From JACVRW01 sp963820315 (lineage in GTDB: Bacteria > Actinomycetota > Thermoleophilia > Solirubrobacterales > Thermoleophilaceae), in NCBI GenBank assembly GCA_963820315.1, contig CAWFZK010000036.1, forward strand, positions 163,836 through 227,835: 64,000 nt of DNA, read 5' to 3'. The notes under the pieces are model-generated. The model was not told where the DNA came from. It was given only the letters and a program-made list of their open reading frames with translations, and did no database searches. Both the position numbers and the translations under genes were made by a program. Every line of letters starts with the position of its first letter. Position 1 is the stretch's first letter. Shown here piece by piece: positions 8,475-16,667 of this stretch.

Positions 8475-9110
8475 ATGGCGCAGGCTTCCTTCGGCGAACT
8501 CGTGCAGAGCGAGGAGGAGCTCCGCGAGGTCGTGCCGCCGCCCGCCCAGGACTCGCCTCCGCTGCGCAAGCAGATCGACCATCTCGACGCGCACTGCCGC
8601 GACTTCATCGCGCGCTCGCCGTTCTTCCTGCTCGCCACGAGCAGCTCCGCCGGCGACTGCGACGCCTCACCGCGCGGTGGTCCGCCGGGCTTCGTGCGCG
8701 TGCTCGACGAACGCCGGCTGATCGTCCCGGAGTACCCCGGCAACCGCCGCGCCGACTCGCACCGCAACCTGCTCGAGAACCCGCGCGCGGCGATGCTGTT
8801 CGCGATCCCGGGCCTGCGCGAGACGCTCCGAGTGGCCGGGCGCGCCTGCATTACGCGCGATCAGACGCTGCTCGCCGAGATGGGGGTGAACGGCCGCACG
8901 CCGAAGCTCGGCATCGGGCTCGAGGTGGAGGAGGCGTTCATCCACTGCGCGAAGGCCTTCATCCGCTCGCAGCTGTGGGACCCTGAGAGCTGGCCTGAGG
9001 AGCTTCCCTCGGCGGCGGCGATGCTGCGCGATCACATCGACGTCGTGGATGTGACAGTGGACCAAGTGGCGGCGCGCCTCGACGAGGGCTACGCCAAGAC
9101 GCTCTACTAA
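8475..9110 (+). CDS. PPOX-class FMN-dependent flavoprotein
   Basis: 211 residues with the split-barrel pyridoxamine-phosphate-oxidase-like fold. FLLATSSSAGDCDASPRGGPPGFV is the usual flavin-binding beginning, followed by IVPEYPGNRRADSHRNLLENP, typical of the large actinobacterial PPOX group related to MSMEG_1061. Some members use F420 instead of FMN; the sequence alone does not settle this. The reaction is unknown. There is no ribosome site; ATG 8475 follows a TATCGT -10 element by 6 bases, so the mRNA is probably leaderless. The M28 peptidase gene is divergent, 150 bases away. Confidence 0.85.
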   Translation: MAQASFGELVQSEEELREVVPPPAQDSPPLRKQIDHLDAHCRDFIARSPFFLLATSSSAGDCDASPRGGPPGFVRVLDERRLIVPEYPGNRRADSHRNLLENPRAAMLFAIPGLRETLRVAGRACITRDQTLLAEMGVNGRTPKLGIGLEVEEAFIHCAKAFIRSQLWDPESWPEELPSAAAMLRDHIDVVDVTVDQVAARLDEGYAKTLY

Positions 9111-9143
9111 AGGGTCGGGAGGGGGCCGGGCGCCTCGTTACGC

Positions 9144-10433
9144 TTGTTGGAGGCCCTCCCTCCGACCGCGTTGATCAGTCCCGAACAACTTGCCTCCGCC
9201 CTCGACCGCCTGGACCCGCGGGATCGAGAGCTGCTCGCGCTGTCCCTGCGGCGGCGCGTGCCCGACGACGACCTCGCTCGGATGTACGACGTCGACGGGG
9301 CCGAGATCGCACGGCGGCGGGCGGCGGCGATCGACCGGCTCTCCGGCGAGCTCGGGATCCAGCGCGGGGAGGAGCTCGGCGCCGTACTGAAGGCGCTCCT
9401 CGAGGACGACATCTGGAGCGCCACCGGCGCGCCCGCGGCGGCGGGCGCCGAGTTCGCGGGTAGGGCCGAACCGGCGACCGACCCCGAGCCGGAGCCCGCG
9501 CAGGCCGGCGAGCCGCCCGTGGTGCCCGTGCCCACCGAGCCCGTGCTCGAGATGCTCGTCGCGCGCGAGGGCCGGGAGCCGCCCGCCCCGAACGTCATTC
9601 CCGCCGGACCGCCACCGGAGGAGCCGCCGCGGCGCCGCGTTCCGCATCTCGCCTTCGCTCTCTTCGGCGTGGGCATCGCCGCCCTCCTCGGGGCGGTCGC
9701 GCTCGTCGGCATCACCGAGCTCGGCGACGACGGCGAGGCCTCGACGGGCCGCGACTCAGGCGACGACGGCACGCGTCATTTCGTGCCTGAGCAGAGCGGA
9801 CCGGCGGCGGCGCCGTTCCCATCCGAGCCGCAGGAGTTCTCCTGCTACACCACGGCCTACGTGCGCCGCCCGGCCCTGCTGCGTCGCCGCCCCGCCGGGA
9901 AGCCGCTGATGCGCTTGGCGGCGCGGACGGAGTGGCAGTCGCCGCGAGTCTTGGGAGTCGTGCGGCGCGAGGGCGATTGGCTCGCCGTGCAGGCGCCGGA
10001 GCTCCCGAACGGCCGCGTCGGCTGGCTCAACGGCCGCGACGCGCGCCTCGACTGCACGACCTGGTCGCTCCACGCGGACCTCTCCAAGAAGAAGCTGTTC
10101 GTCCGGCGCGAGGGCCATACCGTGCGCACTCTCCCGGTCGCGGTCGGCCGGTCGACGAACCCGACGCCGAAGGGGCGTTTCTCCGTCACCGACAAGCTCC
10201 GCGTGACCGACGGGGGATCGCCCTACGGATGCTGCGTGCTCGCGCTCACCGGGCACCAAACGAACCTGCCGGCCGACTGGCCCGGCGGCGACCGGCTCGC
10301 GATCCACGCGACCCAGGACCTCACGAGCATCGGCCAGGCGGCGAGCCTCGGCTGCCTGCGCTCGCACCCCACCAAGGTGCGCTGGCTGATCGAGACGATC
10401 CCGCTCGGCGCCCCGGTGTTCATACGCTCCTGA
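9144..10433 (+). CDS. Fusion: sigma-region-4-like HTH, membrane helix, L,D-transpeptidase
   Basis: 429 residues from a TTG start (exact start uncertain; TTG 9171 is an alternative). Residues 10-75 look like a sigma-70 region 4 helix-turn-helix (LDPRDRELLALSLRRRVPDD, then YDVDGAEIARRRAAAIDRL). An acidic Pro-rich linker leads to one membrane helix near 170-195 (HLAFALFGVGIAALLGAVAL). Outside the membrane is an SH3-like region and a YkuD domain whose active site HATQDLTSIGQAASLGCLRS contains the catalytic Cys. The enzyme part should make 3-3 peptide crosslinks in peptidoglycan or attach proteins. The cytosolic HTH is unusual for this family. Confidence 0.8.
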   Translation: MLEALPPTALISPEQLASALDRLDPRDRELLALSLRRRVPDDDLARMYDVDGAEIARRRAAAIDRLSGELGIQRGEELGAVLKALLEDDIWSATGAPAAAGAEFAGRAEPATDPEPEPAQAGEPPVVPVPTEPVLEMLVAREGREPPAPNVIPAGPPPEEPPRRRVPHLAFALFGVGIAALLGAVALVGITELGDDGEASTGRDSGDDGTRHFVPEQSGPAAAPFPSEPQEFSCYTTAYVRRPALLRRRPAGKPLMRLAARTEWQSPRVLGVVRREGDWLAVQAPELPNGRVGWLNGRDARLDCTTWSLHADLSKKKLFVRREGHTVRTLPVAVGRSTNPTPKGRFSVTDKLRVTDGGSPYGCCVLALTGHQTNLPADWPGGDRLAIHATQDLTSIGQAASLGCLRSHPTKVRWLIETIPLGAPVFIRS

Positions 10434-10464
10434 ATCTCACGGCGCGAGCTGCCGTGGCGTTCTT

Positions 10465-10938
10465 ATGAGTGTGAAGCTGCCGCCCTTCCAGGTATTGCTC
10501 GACGAGCATCGCGTCGACGTCTACCGCTACCTGGTCGCGACCGCCGGCCCGACCGACGCGGACGACGTGTTCCAGGAGACCTGGATCGCGGCGCTGCGCG
10601 CCTACCCGCGCCTGCGCCGTGCGGACAACCTGCGCGCCTGGCTACTGCGCATCGCCCACAACAAGGCGATGGACGCACACCGGGCACGTGGGCGGCGGGC
10701 ACTGCCGGTGGCCGAGCCGCCCGAGCGCGGGAGCGAGGCGCCCGTGCTGGATGGCCGCCCGGAGCTGTGGGAGCACGTCCGCGAGCTGCCGCCGAAGCAG
10801 CGAACGGCCGTCTTCTGCCGCAGCGTGCTCGGGATGTCGTACGGCGAGCTCGCGGCGCTGCTCGGCTCTTCGGAGGAGGCGGCGCGGCGGAACGTCCATG
10901 AGGGGCTGAAGAGACTGAAACGGGAGTTGAGCCGATGA
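10465..10938 (+). CDS. ECF-type RNA polymerase sigma factor
   Basis: 157 residues. Region 2 is DEHRVDVYRYLVATAG ... DADDVFQETWIAALRAYPRL with RAWLLRIAHNKAMDAHRAR; region 4 is LPPKQRTAVFCRSVLGMSYGELAALLGSSEEAARRNVHEGLKRLKREL. No anti-sigma domain gene is next to it; instead its stop codon overlaps the start of an alkylguanine methyltransferase gene by 4 bases (ATGA), so the two are co-translated. This suggests the sigma factor controls, or is controlled by, DNA alkylation repair, but that is inference. Confidence 0.9.
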   Translation: MSVKLPPFQVLLDEHRVDVYRYLVATAGPTDADDVFQETWIAALRAYPRLRRADNLRAWLLRIAHNKAMDAHRARGRRALPVAEPPERGSEAPVLDGRPELWEHVRELPPKQRTAVFCRSVLGMSYGELAALLGSSEEAARRNVHEGLKRLKRELSR

Positions 10939-11534
10939 GCGAGATCGAGACCATGCTGCGCCGGGCTGCCGCCGGGCTGCCGGACGCGGCGCCGGACGTG
11001 CGGAAGCGCGCAGAGGAGGAGGGGCTCGTCGACGTGGCCTACGCGCCGGTGGACTCGCCGCTCGGGCCGCTCGTCGTCGCGGCGACCCCGCGCGGGCTCG
11101 TGCGCGTGGCCTACACCGACCACAGCTCCGCCGACGAGGTGCTCGAGGAGCTGGCCGCCCGTGTGTCGCCGCGCGTGCTCGAGGCGCCGGGGCGACTCGA
11201 CCCGGTGCGGCGCGAGCTCGACGAGTACTTCGCCGGCGGCCGGCGCGAGTTCGAGACGCCGATCGACTGGACGCACCTGGCCGGCTTCACGCGCAAGGTC
11301 CTGCGCGCGACGGCGCGCATCGGCTTCGGCGACACCGGCACCTACCGGAGCGTCGCCACCGGCGCCGGCAGCCCGCGCGCCGTGCGCGCGGCCGGGAACG
11401 CGCTGGGCGCCAACCCGATGCCGGTCGTCGTGCCCTGCCATCGCGTGCTGCGCACCGGCGGAGCGCTCGGCGGCTACACCGGCGGGATCGAGCGCAAGGA
11501 GTTCCTGCTGCGCCTCGAGGGCGTGCTCGGATAG
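10935..11534 (+). CDS. ogt: Methylated-DNA--[protein]-cysteine S-methyltransferase
   Basis: 199 residues. The DNA-binding and active-site region is complete: GTYRSVATGAGSPRAVRAAGNALGANP, then PVVVPCHRVL with acceptor Cys168 and GGYTGGIERKEFLLRLEG. It removes O6-alkyl groups from guanine by suicide transfer to Cys168. The first 30 residues (MSEIETMLRRAAAGLPDAAP) are not part of the usual Ogt fold and look like the short helical start of anti-sigma-like proteins in such operons. ATGA overlap with the upstream sigma factor implies coupled translation. Confidence 0.93.
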   Translation: MSEIETMLRRAAAGLPDAAPDVRKRAEEEGLVDVAYAPVDSPLGPLVVAATPRGLVRVAYTDHSSADEVLEELAARVSPRVLEAPGRLDPVRRELDEYFAGGRREFETPIDWTHLAGFTRKVLRATARIGFGDTGTYRSVATGAGSPRAVRAAGNALGANPMPVVVPCHRVLRTGGALGGYTGGIERKEFLLRLEGVLG

Positions 11535-11544
11535 TCACGCCGGC

Positions 11545-11574
11545 TTGACTTGAAGCCCGGTTGAACCGGTAACT
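11545..11574 (+). promoter_or_regulatory. Promoter with palindromic operator before the MFS exporter
   Basis: TTGACT (11545-11550) could be a -35 box and GTAACT (11569-11574) a -10 box with an 18-base spacer. Within the spacer is a perfect 13-bp palindrome, CCGGTTGAACCGG (11557-11569), placed as for a repressor site. No regulator gene is adjacent. Confidence 0.45.
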
Positions 11575-11611
11575 TGGCTCGCTTCGTCCTCGGAACGGGA
11601 ACACCCGACTA

Positions 11612-13084
11612 ATGACCACCACGGAGACAGCAACGCGGCCACCCCAGGCGCTCGAGGGGCAGAGGCGATGGCTGGCGCTCTATGTCCTCTGCTTCGGCGA
11701 CCTCCTGATCGTCCTCGACTCGACGATCGTGAACGTCGCGCTCCCGTCGATACAGGCCGACCTCGGCTTCTCGGAGGCGTCGCTGGCCTGGGTGGTCAAC
11801 GCCTACCTCCTCACCTTCGGCGGCTTCCTGCTGCTCGGCGGACGGCTGGGCGACCTGTTCGGGCGCCGCCGGTTGTTCCTGTACGGGCTCGTGCTGTTCA
11901 TCGTCATGTCGCTCGCGTGCGGGCTGGCCGGCTCGCAGGAGTTCCTGGTCGTAGCGCGGGCACTCCAGGGCTTCGGCGGCGCGATCGTGTCGGTGGTCGC
12001 GCTGTCGCTGATCATGACCATCTTCACCGACCCCGCCGAGCGCGCGAAGGCGATGGGGATCTTCGGTTTCGTGCTCTCAGGTGGAGGCACCGCCGGAGTG
12101 CTGCTCGGCGGCGTGCTCACCGACCTGTTCGCTTGGAACTGGATCTTCCTGGTGAACCTCCCGATCGGGATTGCGGTCTTCCTGTTCTCCCTCTCGCTGC
12201 TCCCGGACGACAGCGGCGACGCGGAGCAGCGCCGCCTCGACGTCGCCGGCGCCGTGACGGTCACCGCGGCTGTGATGCTCGCGACCTATGCCGTGATCAA
12301 CGGCAACGAGAACGGCTGGACGTCCAGCGAGACGCTCGGGCTGCTGGCAGGAGCCGCCGTGCTGCTCGCCGTCTTCATCACGATCGAGGCACGCGTCGTC
12401 GCGCCGCTGATTCCACTTGGGCTCTTCCGCAAGCGCAACATCCGGGTGGCGAACGTCGTGGGCGCGTTGATGGCGGCGGCGATGTTCGGCTGGTTCTTCC
12501 TACTGGCCCTGTATCTCCAGCGGGTGCTCGGCTACAGCCCGCTGGAGGTGGGGCTGGCCTTCCTGCCGACGACGCTGATCATGGGCTTCGAATCGATCGC
12601 GCTGTCGGACCGCCTCGTCATGCGCTTCGGCATCAAGCCCCCGCTCGTGGTCGGCTTGACCTTCTTCGCGGCCGGGCTCCTCTGGTTCACCCAGGCGCCC
12701 GTCGACGGAGACTTCGTCGCCGACGTGCTTCCCGGCATGATCCTCATGGGCATCGGCGGCGGCATCACCTTCAATCCATTGCTGCTCGCCGCGATGGGCG
12801 ACGTCGACCCGAGCGACTCAGGCCTGGCGTCGGGCATCGTCAACACTGCCTTCATGATGGGCGGAGCGCTCGGCCTCGCGGTGCTCGTGGCGGTTGCCGA
12901 CTCGCGCACCGACACGCTGCGCGACGCCGGCGACGGAGCGCTGGCCGCACTCACGGGCGGCTACCACACGGCCTTCCTGGTGGCCGCCGCCTTCGCGGCG
13001 GCCGGGGCGCTGCTCGGGCTGCTCCTGCGGCCGGTCACGCCTCCGACGGGCGAGGGCGAGCCGGTGCCCGAACCAAGCGCTTAA
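11612..13084 (+). CDS. DHA2-family MFS multidrug exporter (14 TM)
   Basis: 490 residues with 14 predicted membrane segments, the EmrB/QacA layout. The TM1 motif D is seen as LDSTIVNVALPSIQADLG, and motif A in loop 2-3 as GGRLGDLFGRRRLF; the antiporter motif C in TM5 is VLSGGGTAGVLLGGVL. These are typical of proton-driven export of cationic drugs or other hydrophobic compounds. The substrate cannot be read from sequence. A palindrome lies in its promoter; the nearest regulator, PadR, is beyond a tRNA gene and on the other strand. Confidence 0.92.
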   Translation: MTTTETATRPPQALEGQRRWLALYVLCFGDLLIVLDSTIVNVALPSIQADLGFSEASLAWVVNAYLLTFGGFLLLGGRLGDLFGRRRLFLYGLVLFIVMSLACGLAGSQEFLVVARALQGFGGAIVSVVALSLIMTIFTDPAERAKAMGIFGFVLSGGGTAGVLLGGVLTDLFAWNWIFLVNLPIGIAVFLFSLSLLPDDSGDAEQRRLDVAGAVTVTAAVMLATYAVINGNENGWTSSETLGLLAGAAVLLAVFITIEARVVAPLIPLGLFRKRNIRVANVVGALMAAAMFGWFFLLALYLQRVLGYSPLEVGLAFLPTTLIMGFESIALSDRLVMRFGIKPPLVVGLTFFAAGLLWFTQAPVDGDFVADVLPGMILMGIGGGITFNPLLLAAMGDVDPSDSGLASGIVNTAFMMGGALGLAVLVAVADSRTDTLRDAGDGALAALTGGYHTAFLVAAAFAAAGALLGLLLRPVTPPTGEGEPVPEPSA

Positions 13085-13086
13085 GA

Positions 13087-13175
13087 CGGAGAGGGAGGGA
13101 TTCGAACCCTCGATGGAGCGTTAACCCCATACTCGCTTAGCAGGCGAGTGCCTTCAGCCACTCGGCCACCTCTCC
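13087..13175 (-). tRNA. tRNA-Ser (anticodon GCU)
   Basis: On the minus strand the acceptor GGAGAGG (from 13175) pairs with CCTCTCC ending at 13088; discriminator G at 13087. The anticodon arm ACTCGC-CTGCTAA-GCGAGT gives GCT. A long variable arm and TTCGAATCC T-loop are present. It reads AGC/AGU serine codons. CCA is not encoded. Confidence 0.97.
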
Positions 13176-13216
13176 GGAGGCGTCGATGGTAGCCGGGGTC
13201 GGCCACCCGGCGACGC

Positions 13217-13795
13217 CTACTCCTCGGTCTCGGCCGGGTCCTCATCGGCGAGGATGCGGTAGACGTCGCGGCGCGCCTGGGTGAGGATGTCCCTCACCTT
13301 GGCGATCTGAGCGTCGTCCCCGGCCATCGCCACCTGGAAGGAAGCGGCACCGAGCTGGCCCAGCAGCGAGCGCAGCTCGAGGCGCGACTCGCCGAAGCCC
13401 TCGGCGGACTTGGTCCAGGGCTCGCCCAGCTGGTCGCGGTGCTCCTCGACGTGTGCCTTGCCCTCGTCGGTGAGCTCGTAGGGCGTACGGCCCTCGCCCG
13501 CCTGCGGGCGGATCAGGCCCTCGTCCTCGAGCAGCGCGAGCGTCGGGTAGACCGACCCCGGACTCGGGCGCCAGGCGCCGTCAGAGCGCCGCTCGATCTC
13601 GCCCATCAGGCCGTAGCCGGTCATCGGGCCCTCGTCGAGCAGCACCAGCACGGCGGCGCGGACGTCGCCGCGGCGCATGCGCCGCCGGCGGCCTCCGCCG
13701 GGGGGACCCCAGCTGCCGTGCATGCCGTGCCAGCCCCTCATGGCTTCAGAGTGGCGGCCCCTGTAATGACCGCCGCGTGACTTGAATCGGTGCAT
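13217..13795 (-). CDS. PadR-family transcriptional regulator
   Basis: 192 residues. A His/Arg/Gly-rich leader (MHRFKSRGGHYRGRHS, GWHGMHG) precedes a winged helix typical of PadR: RGDVRAAVLVLLDEGPMTGYGLMGEIERRSDGAWRPSPGSVYPTL, with the strand-forming wing EGRTPYELTDEGK. The C-terminal helices would form the dimer. ATG 13795 follows a TAGGAG site. The gene probably represses itself through a CGATATATCG palindrome in its own promoter. The His-rich leader might sense metal; this is only a guess. Confidence 0.9.
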   Translation of the reverse strand: MHRFKSRGGHYRGRHSEAMRGWHGMHGSWGPPGGGRRRRMRRGDVRAAVLVLLDEGPMTGYGLMGEIERRSDGAWRPSPGSVYPTLALLEDEGLIRPQAGEGRTPYELTDEGKAHVEEHRDQLGEPWTKSAEGFGESRLELRSLLGQLGAASFQVAMAGDDAQIAKVRDILTQARRDVYRILADEDPAETEE

Positions 13796-13825
13796 CTATA
13801 ACTCCTATTTTGGAAGATCACGATG

Positions 13826-13859
13826 TGTCAACGATATATCGGTATCTCCAGGATGTCAA
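13826..13859 (-). promoter_or_regulatory. padR-type promoter with CGATATATCG operator
   Basis: Read on the minus strand, TTGACA (13854-13859) is followed after 17 bases by TATCGT (13831-13836). A perfect 10-bp palindrome CGATATATCG (13832-13841) overlaps the -10 box. AT-rich palindromes of this kind are known PadR operators. A second TTGACA (13826-13831) could serve an alternative downstream promoter. Confidence 0.6.
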
Positions 13860-13901
13860 GTCCCGGATTCCCGGGGTCCTCCGCTACCCTCTACCGATCG
13901 A

Positions 13902-13975
<74 letters not shown>

Positions 13976-14213
13976 CTCAGTCGTCCGCCATGGCAGGTGC
14001 GTAGATCTTGTTCACCACGCCTCCCGGGTGAGTTGGACGACGAGCAGGTGTCTCGGTGCTAGCGAGGCCGCTTCGGCGGCGATATCGACGCCGAAGCTTG
14101 CCGGCGGGTCGGGGAATCGTGCTCGCGCAGGGCGCACGTCCTCGAGAAGCCGAAGGCTGCATAGTGGCGCGCCAAGGCCGTTTCCGAGCTCAAACCCCAA
14201 GGAGGCAGCAAAG

Positions 14214-14513
14214 ATGATCGTCATGCTCTCCGTCCGTCGCCTCAAGCCCGGCGCATGGGACCAGTTCCGGCGGGCGTGGGATCCCGGAGGCGACAAGCCT
14301 CCCGGCTTCCAGCGCGCCTTCCACGCCCGCAACATCCGTGACGAGGACGAGGTCATCTCGTTCGGCCTGTTCGACATGACCGAGGACGACTACCGGCGCT
14401 GGCGTGCCGAGGCGGACGCGCAAGAGACTCAGCGGGTCGATCGACTCTCGGCATTCGTCGAGAGCCAGCCGGCCGAGGGCGTCTACGAGGTCATCGACGT
14501 TGTAGACGAGTAA
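14214..14513 (+). CDS. Small ABM-like dimeric alpha+beta barrel protein
   Basis: 99 residues from ATG 14214, behind a good AAGGAGG site. MIVMLSVRRLKPGAWDQFRRAW and RAFHARNIRDEDEVISFGLFDMTEDDYRRW show the strand-helix-strand pattern of antibiotic-biosynthesis-monooxygenase/Dabb-like barrels, with a C-terminal strand VYEVIDVVDE. Such small dimers have varied roles (monooxygenase, haem degradation, stress), so no function can be assigned. The 238 bases between the tRNA-Arg gene and this start hold no convincing gene. Confidence 0.65.
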   Translation: MIVMLSVRRLKPGAWDQFRRAWDPGGDKPPGFQRAFHARNIRDEDEVISFGLFDMTEDDYRRWRAEADAQETQRVDRLSAFVESQPAEGVYEVIDVVDE

Positions 14514-14650
14514 CGGGCCGAGACACACGAAGGAGCCGCTCTGCAAGTTTCCGCGCAGCGGACAGAGACTGCTCGCCAAGCCATGCACTTCGGGCTATAA
14601 GGCAGCCGACGAGCCGATTTCTAGCCACGAGCTATGAAAGGAGCGCGAGG

Positions 14651-15874
14651 ATGCCAGCCAGGTTAAGGGGAAGAGGTACGGTGCTCCTGGCCGCTGTGCT
14701 CGCGGCGTGCGGACTGGGATCGGCCGGCGCGAGCGCGGCGTCGGCCGCACCGGGCTACCGGCTGGCGTTCGGGTCCACAGTCGCGGCCGCTTCGGATGGC
14801 GGCCCGTTGATCATCCAGGGTCACCGCTCGAGCACCGACGAGCCGATGATGGCCGACCAGATCCTCGAGTACTCAAGCGGGGGCACGACGCGTCCGAACA
14901 TGGGACAGCTCCTCTACGAGGAATACCCGGGGTCGGTGAGCCACCGGCACTGGCACTACAAGGGCTTCGTCCGCTACCAGCTCCGCGCCACGTCGGACCT
15001 GTCGCTCGTCCGCCCGGACAACAAGGCAGGGTTCTGTTTGTCCGACCCCATATACGCGCTGGACTTCTGCGGCTCCATGAAGCCGGAGGCGCTCACCGTC
15101 TCCGAGGGCCTTGGCCGGGGCACGAGCGACTACTACAACCCGAACCTCGAGGGGCAGTGGATCGACGTTGCCGACGTGCCGCCCGGCGATTACTGGCTCG
15201 TCCACTGGGTGAACTCCGCCAAGGAGATCTGCGAGAGCGACTACAAGAACAACACCGCGGCGGTCAGGATCGCGCTGTGGCCTAACGGTTACGGCGTGGC
15301 TCCGTATTTCACAGTGGGCGAGGAACGTGAGCCGTTCGAACCGCTCTACAGCGACACGGGTCCACCTGACGACATGTGCGTCCTTGACCCAATGCCGGGC
15401 TGGGGCCCGCCCGACCTGATACAGAAGAAGCCCACCGAACTCGCCGTTACCCCGGTCGGAGGCGAGGGCGGGCAAGTCCCGCCGGGGAGCACACCGCCGG
15501 AACCTTCTGCGACGGGCTCAGTCCTCGCAGTGGCCTCTGCTCCCACGCTCCGTGAAACTCTTGCCCGACGCTACGTGGTCAGGGCATTGACCCAGCGATT
15601 CCACAGGCGCCCCAGGCAAGTCCGCCAGGCGTGCCGGAGGGTAAGCCGGACGAGCTTCCTGTGCCGCGTTCGCTGGCATGACCAGCGGTATCGGTACCGC
15701 GGCGGCGTCCGGATCTTCACCGCCCGCACGCGAACCGGCTTCGAGCGACGCTTCAACCTACGGGTGCTGCGCACCGACAGGCGCTGCGTACGCGAGCGCC
15801 GCCGCGGCTGCTCGCGGACACTCGAGGCGAAGAACGTGCGGTTCCGACTCACGGCGACCCGCTCGAAACCCTGA
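14651..15874 (+). CDS. Secreted lysyl oxidase-like copper amine oxidase
   Basis: 407 residues with a signal peptide (ATG after an AAGGAG site). Residues 95-210 align by eye with animal lysyl oxidase: the copper talon HRHWH (His98, His100, His102), the cofactor lysine in NKAGFCLSDP (Lys125), the cofactor tyrosine Tyr162 placed seven residues before QWIDVADVPPGDYWL (human: CQWIDITDVKPGNYIL), and ESDYKNN (human ESDYTNN). All residues needed for lysine tyrosylquinone are there. It should oxidise lysine or other primary amines outside the cell. The C-terminal 110 residues are extremely Arg-rich with paired Cys, perhaps binding an anionic wall polymer. Physiological substrate unknown. Confidence 0.82.
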   Translation: MPARLRGRGTVLLAAVLAACGLGSAGASAASAAPGYRLAFGSTVAAASDGGPLIIQGHRSSTDEPMMADQILEYSSGGTTRPNMGQLLYEEYPGSVSHRHWHYKGFVRYQLRATSDLSLVRPDNKAGFCLSDPIYALDFCGSMKPEALTVSEGLGRGTSDYYNPNLEGQWIDVADVPPGDYWLVHWVNSAKEICESDYKNNTAAVRIALWPNGYGVAPYFTVGEEREPFEPLYSDTGPPDDMCVLDPMPGWGPPDLIQKKPTELAVTPVGGEGGQVPPGSTPPEPSATGSVLAVASAPTLRETLARRYVVRALTQRFHRRPRQVRQACRRVSRTSFLCRVRWHDQRYRYRGGVRIFTARTRTGFERRFNLRVLRTDRRCVRERRRGCSRTLEAKNVRFRLTATRSKP

Positions 15875-16129
15875 CGAACAGACAGAGCCTGACCAGCACC
15901 CGGCCAACGCGTGGCGTGTCCGAACGCATGCGTGAGCGCGCCCGTCAGGTACCGCGACCGAACGTTGACAATTTGTTACACCCTCCCGAACCAGCTTCCG
16001 GCCTATGCACCACCCCCCGCGTCGGCCGCGATCTCGGCAGCCGGTCGGACTCGGAGCGCGTGCTCGTGGATCGCAGGGTGCGCTGCGGTGGCACCGTTCA
16101 CGCGGCCGAGACGCGTCTCCTGCTTGCGC

Positions 16130-16537
16130 TCACGGTCGCCTGCCCGGCGAAGTCCGGCCTCTGTGTTTCTCGAACCCCACGAGCGTGCGCCCGTCTCCGT
16201 TCCTTACCTCGAGGCGGTCGACGAGCGCCGCGATGATCTGTATGCCGCGGCCGGACGTCGCGTCAAGTGGGGCCGGCTCGAGTGCGCTGTCGAAGCTCCC
16301 GAGGTCGCAGACCTCCACCCGCAGACCACGCGGGCACGGTTCGGTTGCAAACAGCACGCAGTCGTTCGGCCAGGGCTTGCCGTGCTGAATGGCGTTAGTG
16401 AACGCCTCGGTCGAGGCGAGCATCAGATCCCACACAAGGTCGCCCTCGAGACCGGCCTCGGCGGCCGCCTCGCGCACGATGGAACGCGCGGCCTGGGCAC
16501 TAGCGGGCGTGGCCGGCAGCCATGTCTCCCGCTTCAT
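16130..16537 (-). CDS. RsbW-like anti-sigma regulatory factor
   Basis: 135 residues, a single GHKL ATPase domain. The N-box is LMLASTEAFTNAIQHGK (about 37-53), the G1 region is VEVCDLGSFDS and the G2 box SGRGIQIIAALVDRLEV. Compared with 867-1262 it has the same layout but an insert PWPNDCVLF after the N-box. It probably acts as a switch kinase or sigma-binding factor. It lies downstream of the recombinase remnant on the same strand, 130 bases apart. Upstream (15875-16129) there is no gene; an AT-rich patch at 15965-15980 (TTGACAATTTGTTACA) is the only notable sequence. Confidence 0.75.
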   Translation of the reverse strand: MKRETWLPATPASAQAARSIVREAAAEAGLEGDLVWDLMLASTEAFTNAIQHGKPWPNDCVLFATEPCPRGLRVEVCDLGSFDSALEPAPLDATSGRGIQIIAALVDRLEVRNGDGRTLVGFEKHRGRTSPGRRP

Positions 16538-16667
16538 CCGGCACCTCCCGACCGCTCAGGTAGGCGTTGCGGCTTGGGTGGCAACGGGCCGAGCACCGCA
16601 CGCGCCGTGTCGGTGAGCCCGGCGCTCGGCGTGGGACAGCGCCTCCGCACAGCGACTGCTCTCCCGG

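Noticed and set aside
6786..8594. Longer start (8594) for the M28 peptidase
   Set aside because: The GTG at 8324 has a strong ribosome site and begins a clean signal peptide; the extension would overlap the divergent flavoprotein gene.
15965..15980. TTGACAATTTGTTACA as a promoter
   Set aside because: It has a good -35-like hexamer but no -10 at the right distance on either strand, and it lies between the ends of two convergent genes.
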